Source: Sinotaia quadrata | Lineage: Eukaryota; Mollusca; Gastropoda; Architaenioglossa; Viviparidae | Assembly (NCBI GenBank): GCA_028829895.1 | Contig: CM054183.1 | Coordinates: 74,449,571 to 74,513,570 of the forward strand | DNA length: 64,000 nucleotides | Direction of reading: 5' to 3' | In this document: piece after piece, positions 59,639 to 64,000 of the stretch | Layout: the number at the start of each line of letters is the position of its first letter | Numbering within the stretch: position 1 is the stretch's first letter | The notes under the pieces: generated by a model | What the model was told of the DNA's origin: nothing | What the model saw: the letters and a program-made list of their open reading frames with translations, nothing else | Databases searched by the model: none | Position numbers and translations under genes: made by a program

Positions 59639-62600
59639 GTATGCATAAAAGAACATTTTCAGGTGTGAATTACAGAAGAATGATCTATATCAACACCAGT
59701 TTCATATTGTTATTTGGCGTCTTTGTTTTATTAAATGTAGGTAAGACCACTCAAACTTTGAAGTCTGGCCAAATAAGCTGATATTTGCAGGTTATGTTAT
59801 CTAACTCAAAGTAAGTTTGCATACAAAATTTTGGAGCTCTAGTTTAACAGAAAAAAAAGTTATGACAGTTCAAAGTTTGATGTAAATTGCAGAAAAACAC
59901 AGATTTCACGACCCCTTGAAATTACCACACAACAAAAACTATGAAACACATACAGCTCATTTTTGCTATTCAACTCTCTGTGACACAAATATATTGCTAA
60001 TTTTTTTTTTAAGGATCACAGATGCATAGAAAATGAAATACAATCCTCTCAAAATAGCATTTTGTTTAAATTTTCAAACGATAAGTGGTCAAAAACTGAA
60101 TAAAACGTCTCTTTAGGAATCTTGTAAAATAAAAACTACTTCCTGTACACCATCCAAATTTGGAGTATAGACATTTACAGGGTGAAGTTTTAGACAATCT
60201 TTTTGTATAGATTTAGAATTGTAACATCTCAAAAATGTAGTTTATGCAATTCATCCGCACACTTGTTGAAGAGGAACAAAAGGTAAAATGAAACATTTAT
60301 TATTATAATGCAGTGTTTCTAATTTCTGTAACTAACAGCATGATCATTCTAACTAAATAAAGTCATAAATTATATTTTGCACAATATATTCATGTACTTT
60401 AACAATTTAAAAAAGTTAAAAACTAGCAAAACTGATGCTCTTTAATTTAATAAAATACTATTACAGTGTTAGTTGTTACTATTTACAGTTTACATTTTTG
60501 TAGTTTAACAGCAATTGTAATTATTAGTATCTTTATTTTTAATATGTGTCTATTTGTTTCTTAATATAAGACATTGACATTCAAAAAATATCTTAAAAAT
60601 TGAAAACTAAAGTCTTTCATAGTTTTACTTATATGCCAACTGTATCAGTGTATGTCTGTAGTGTGAGTAGCATTAGCATTATCATTATCCTGATCTCAAT
60701 TTTTACCATACATCGATTCATTCACTCACTGACTTATACACTTATTATTATTATATATATATCTTAATCCTGATCAGTCACTCAATGATAACTTCTAATT
60801 ATCATTTACTAGATTGTTTCTTAAGGTCCGAGTTATAATAAAATAATGAAAAGTACTGGTCAGCTACAGACGAATACAGACAAAAATCCTTCAGTATTAA
60901 GAGTTGTTCTTTATTTTGGATTGGTGCTTTATAAAATTAATTTAAAATATCGCTGATTAGTTAATATTTTTTTTTTAAAATTTAATCTCATCATGAATCA
61001 TCGTTTAATCATTTCCAGTCTGTATTTCTTGTATAGGATTGTTTTTAATATAAGCAGTTTGTCATAACAAATCATCACCCTCTTGCAACCATATTTTAAA
61101 TGGTCGATATTTAACTAACCTCGTTAGTGATCAAAATAAAACTTTCTAACAAATCATAACCTAAAAATAATTAATTATCATTTGTCGATCCATTTTTAAA
61201 CATGTCTTATCCAAGATGGCGATGTCTCATCTCCTTCGGCGCAAGCACAATTCAAACTGTTAGGTCTCCCACGTTCATTGTGAATCGCTCTTCTGGGATA
61301 GAGATTTCCAGTTTATGTTATATATCATTTTAAAGGACAAAAAATGACCATTTCAAATGAGGCTGATAGATGAAAATGGGTTCCCAAGTTATAATGCAGA
61401 CCTGCCTACCTTCCGCTTTTAGCGGAAGAATCTCCCACTTTTACCTCGAATCTCCCGCTCTTCCGCTTCCAAAAGAAATCTTCCGCTTTTATTTTCATTT
61501 TCAATTTTTTTTTCACGATCGGTTATGACAGGACGAAAAACTTGCCGTGCATTCAATAGAACTAACGGCGGCGTAACTCTAACTGCTTCTCTGTCGTCTG
61601 CTATGAGCTGTTCAGAATACGAGTCCTTTTCTAACACTTCTGGAATCTTATTCGTCAGCCGTTATTAATTTTAGTTGACAAAACAGAATTTCGCTCGTGA
61701 AATAAACATTTTCTTTAAATATATTTTATGTTGAGAAGTCAGAGCTTAGCGGGATAAGCAAATTCGGTTCATAACGTTTTTACTGCCCGTTCGACCGATA
61801 GACGAAGTTCGCTTTTTCAAAATGGCGGCCACGTAGCGATAGTACATGCACAATGCCATACCATTGTGACAATTACGAAATATTTACTTTAATAAATAAC
61901 ATTCAACTTACATGTAAGACAATCTATGCAATTCAGAAATTATCCGTCCAAAACGAGCTACTTTAACGAATTATATTGCAATGCTAGCAAAAAGATTGGC
62001 GTTTTCAATAACGATAGGCCTATGTTTGAAACCGCATTGAGGTTCAAATAATAATTTTTCTAGAATCCGTTGTAATTATTCTTATATACTATGTAAGGCT
62101 TCAAAATTTATTTTTTTTAAAAAGTGACACAAGTTTTAAAACAAAAAAAATCATCGGCGATAAAGAAATGATCCTGAGTCAAATTTGTTTGAAAGTAATT
62201 TACGGAATTGTGAACATTTTGATTTAGTCGAATTTTTTATTTTAATCATTTCTGCTTTAAAAAAATTTAAAAAATTGTAAATTAGCTGTTGATATTTTGT
62301 GATTACGCAGTACACACATTATAATAGAATTTTAGAAGGCATGATAATAAATACACATACATTGAAGACAAAAGAAATGCATAAAACATTAAAAATAATA
62401 ATATTAATCATATCCAATTCTTAATTAACAAAGCATGCTTATTAAAGAATAATGTCTTTTTAATAACATTTTAAATGTTACAGGAAGACTTTCACTGGTT
62501 TTTCTCTAATCTAATGGATGTGTAAATTTAGAAAAATATAGGTGTTTTATATATTTAAATCATTTATAAATTAAAATCTGAACCAGATATTCTAAAACTA

Positions 62601-64000
62601 ATAACTGGTTTTGCTTTCTCATAACAAAGACAACATATATTCCAAATTTTATTAATGTAGATTGATAAATATATTTTTTTAAAAATTTCTTTGCAATATT
62701 CTGGTTCTATTTAGTATTAGAAATTAAAAAGACTGTACACTGAGGATGTAAAGGGTAGTAATATATAGTATATTTAATTCTGAGAGAGCTAAATGACTAA
62801 GAGCAGTCCAATGTAGTACGGATAGGGTATATTTATTTTAAAAAAATAAACCACTTGAACACTTTTAAAGTTCTGTAGTCTTTATTTTACTTTAAATGTG
62901 TTTTTCTCAAAATGAATTTTTTCCTCTGTTGAACTAAATGCTAAGACCCCTTTTGAATAGTTGTAATTATTCCATGTCCCTGAAATTTGGTATACTAGTT
63001 TCTCATACATAAAATTAAAAGGTTGTGCATGGATGAAAGCCTATATGCTTTAGGTTTAAGTAAATTTTATTTTTTTAAATTCTACATGTTCTCCCAAAAT
63101 ATATATTTTAGATGAGATGGGTACAATAAAAAAAAAATCATAACTTTTTTCTTAAAATTTTTCAATAGGCATATGTTCCTTTTTGTGGCTTGTATATTAG
63201 ATAATAAAAAGTTAAATATATATTTTTTAAAAAATCCATTTATGAAATATTTAATGAATTTCTGTAAAAGTGAAAATCATGATGCGGTACTTCAATGGCC
63301 CATTATTCTGAAATGTAAAGATCCTTCTTCAAATGAAGTCTAAAGAAATATCTTGGCCAGTGTATTTCTAAATAAAACTGCCTAACACTTGGTGTGCTTG
63401 ACAAAAATTCATCTAAAATAAACAGTGGAATGGAGACTAGACAAAATGTAGACGAATTGTTGTGCTTTGCATAATTCATTACATTATTGGTAAGTTTATT
63501 TACATATATTAACATTATTTTTTTTATTTTGCATTTATTTTATATTATTGGTATTTCTATTAAAAAGTCAGACGCCGCATAAAATCTTCTGGTTTCCATT
63601 CAAAATCTTCTGGTTTTGGACCAGTGATCTTCTGGTTTCCTAAGGTGGGGGGTAGGCAGGTCTGATAATGTGTCAAACATAACATATTTTGCTACAGTAA
63701 AAATTTTAAAAATTGAAATGAACCGATGCTTGTGTTAAAGGTCATTATCTTAGCTTTCCATTGATATAATTTTATTTTTATTGGTTGAATCCTGGAAAGT
63801 CGATAGCAATTTATGTGAGCATACTCCAAAATGATGTCGAGTTCAGCCATGTTCAAATTTCTCCACGGGCACTCCAGTACGCTTTACCGGCTGTATGTTT
63901 ATCGATCAAAACATAAGAAATAAGTCATTCAAATGTACAAACAAAACTTCTTTTTAACGTTTGAAGATTCCTTTATTTATTAAAACAATTTTCACACATT
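59639..64000. other. Start of ATXN2 intron 4 (continues off window)
   Basis: No further ataxin-2 exon was recognised up to 64000. Apart from element A copy 2 (61397-63664), it is AT-rich DNA without domains. Confidence 0.7.
61397..63664 (+). mobile_element. Unclassified TIR element (family A), copy 2, 2268 bp
   Basis: It starts CAGACCTGCCTACCTTCCGC. Its right end, read inward, is CAGACCTGCCTACCCCCCAC. It is flanked by ATAATG on both sides (61391-61396 and 63665-63670), a perfect 6-bp target duplication. Just inside the left end are repeated TCTTCCGCTT/TCTCCCGCTC phrases that can pair with each other (TTCCGCTTTTAGCGGAA is a stem-loop). No transposase was recognised; it is probably non-autonomous. 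It is about 200 bases longer than copy 1. Confidence 0.88.

Noticed and set aside
1..64000. CRISPR arrays, bacterial operons, riboswitches, tRNA or rRNA genes
   Set aside because: No regularly spaced direct repeats with unique spacers, and no cloverleaf or rRNA-like sequence that I could recognise. The direct repeats present are LTRs, satellites or transposon copies.

Overview
This window looks like nuclear genomic DNA from an invertebrate animal. It is AT-rich, has kilobase-scale introns with GT-AG splice sites, and is dense with decayed transposons. No operons or prokaryotic signals are visible. An arthropod or mollusc fits the mix of elements, but the sequence alone does not settle the phylum.

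Two conserved host genes lie head to head. On the minus strand, four coding exons of a TBC1D10-type Rab GTPase-activating protein run leftward: 31155-30998, 18079-17980, 7969-7862 and 491-385. They reach the start of the TBC domain, including the catalytic arginine-finger motif, and the gene continues beyond the left edge. On the plus strand, four coding exons of an ataxin-2 (ATXN2) orthologue run rightward: 32085-32158, 40319-40376, 53050-53109 and 59567-59638. They reach the middle of the LSm domain, and the gene continues beyond the right edge. The 0.9 kb between the two start codons is a likely bidirectional promoter with two ETS-type motifs. Reading phase is continuous across every exon junction in both genes.

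Almost everything else is intronic repeat DNA. TBC1D10 intron 3 (492-7861) holds a mariner remnant and a decayed multi-copy gene with a long heat-shock-element array and TATA box. Intron 2 (7970-17979) holds a piggyBac remnant, a reverse-oriented Ty3/gypsy pol and an RTE-type LINE 3' end. Intron 1 (18080-30997) holds a Ty3/gypsy element with integrase upstream of reverse transcriptase, and a 2.9 kb GC-rich inverted-repeat element with G-tract ends and an unrecognised TQT-repeat ORF. ATXN2 intron 1 holds a ZBED5-like hAT remnant, a piggyBac remnant and a Mutator-like element. Intron 2 holds a second, inverted Mutator-like copy, a hAT-type MITE and a 2.07 kb unclassified element with 6-bp target duplications. 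Intron 3 has tandem repeats. The partial last intron has a 2.27 kb copy of the unclassified element.

The best candidates for something undescribed are the TQT-repeat inverted-repeat element (28081-30958), the heat-shock promoter on the unknown repeat family (1797-3188), and the 6-bp-TSD element family. All repeat-borne ORFs appear broken or uncertain. Only the eight host exons are confidently functional coding sequence.
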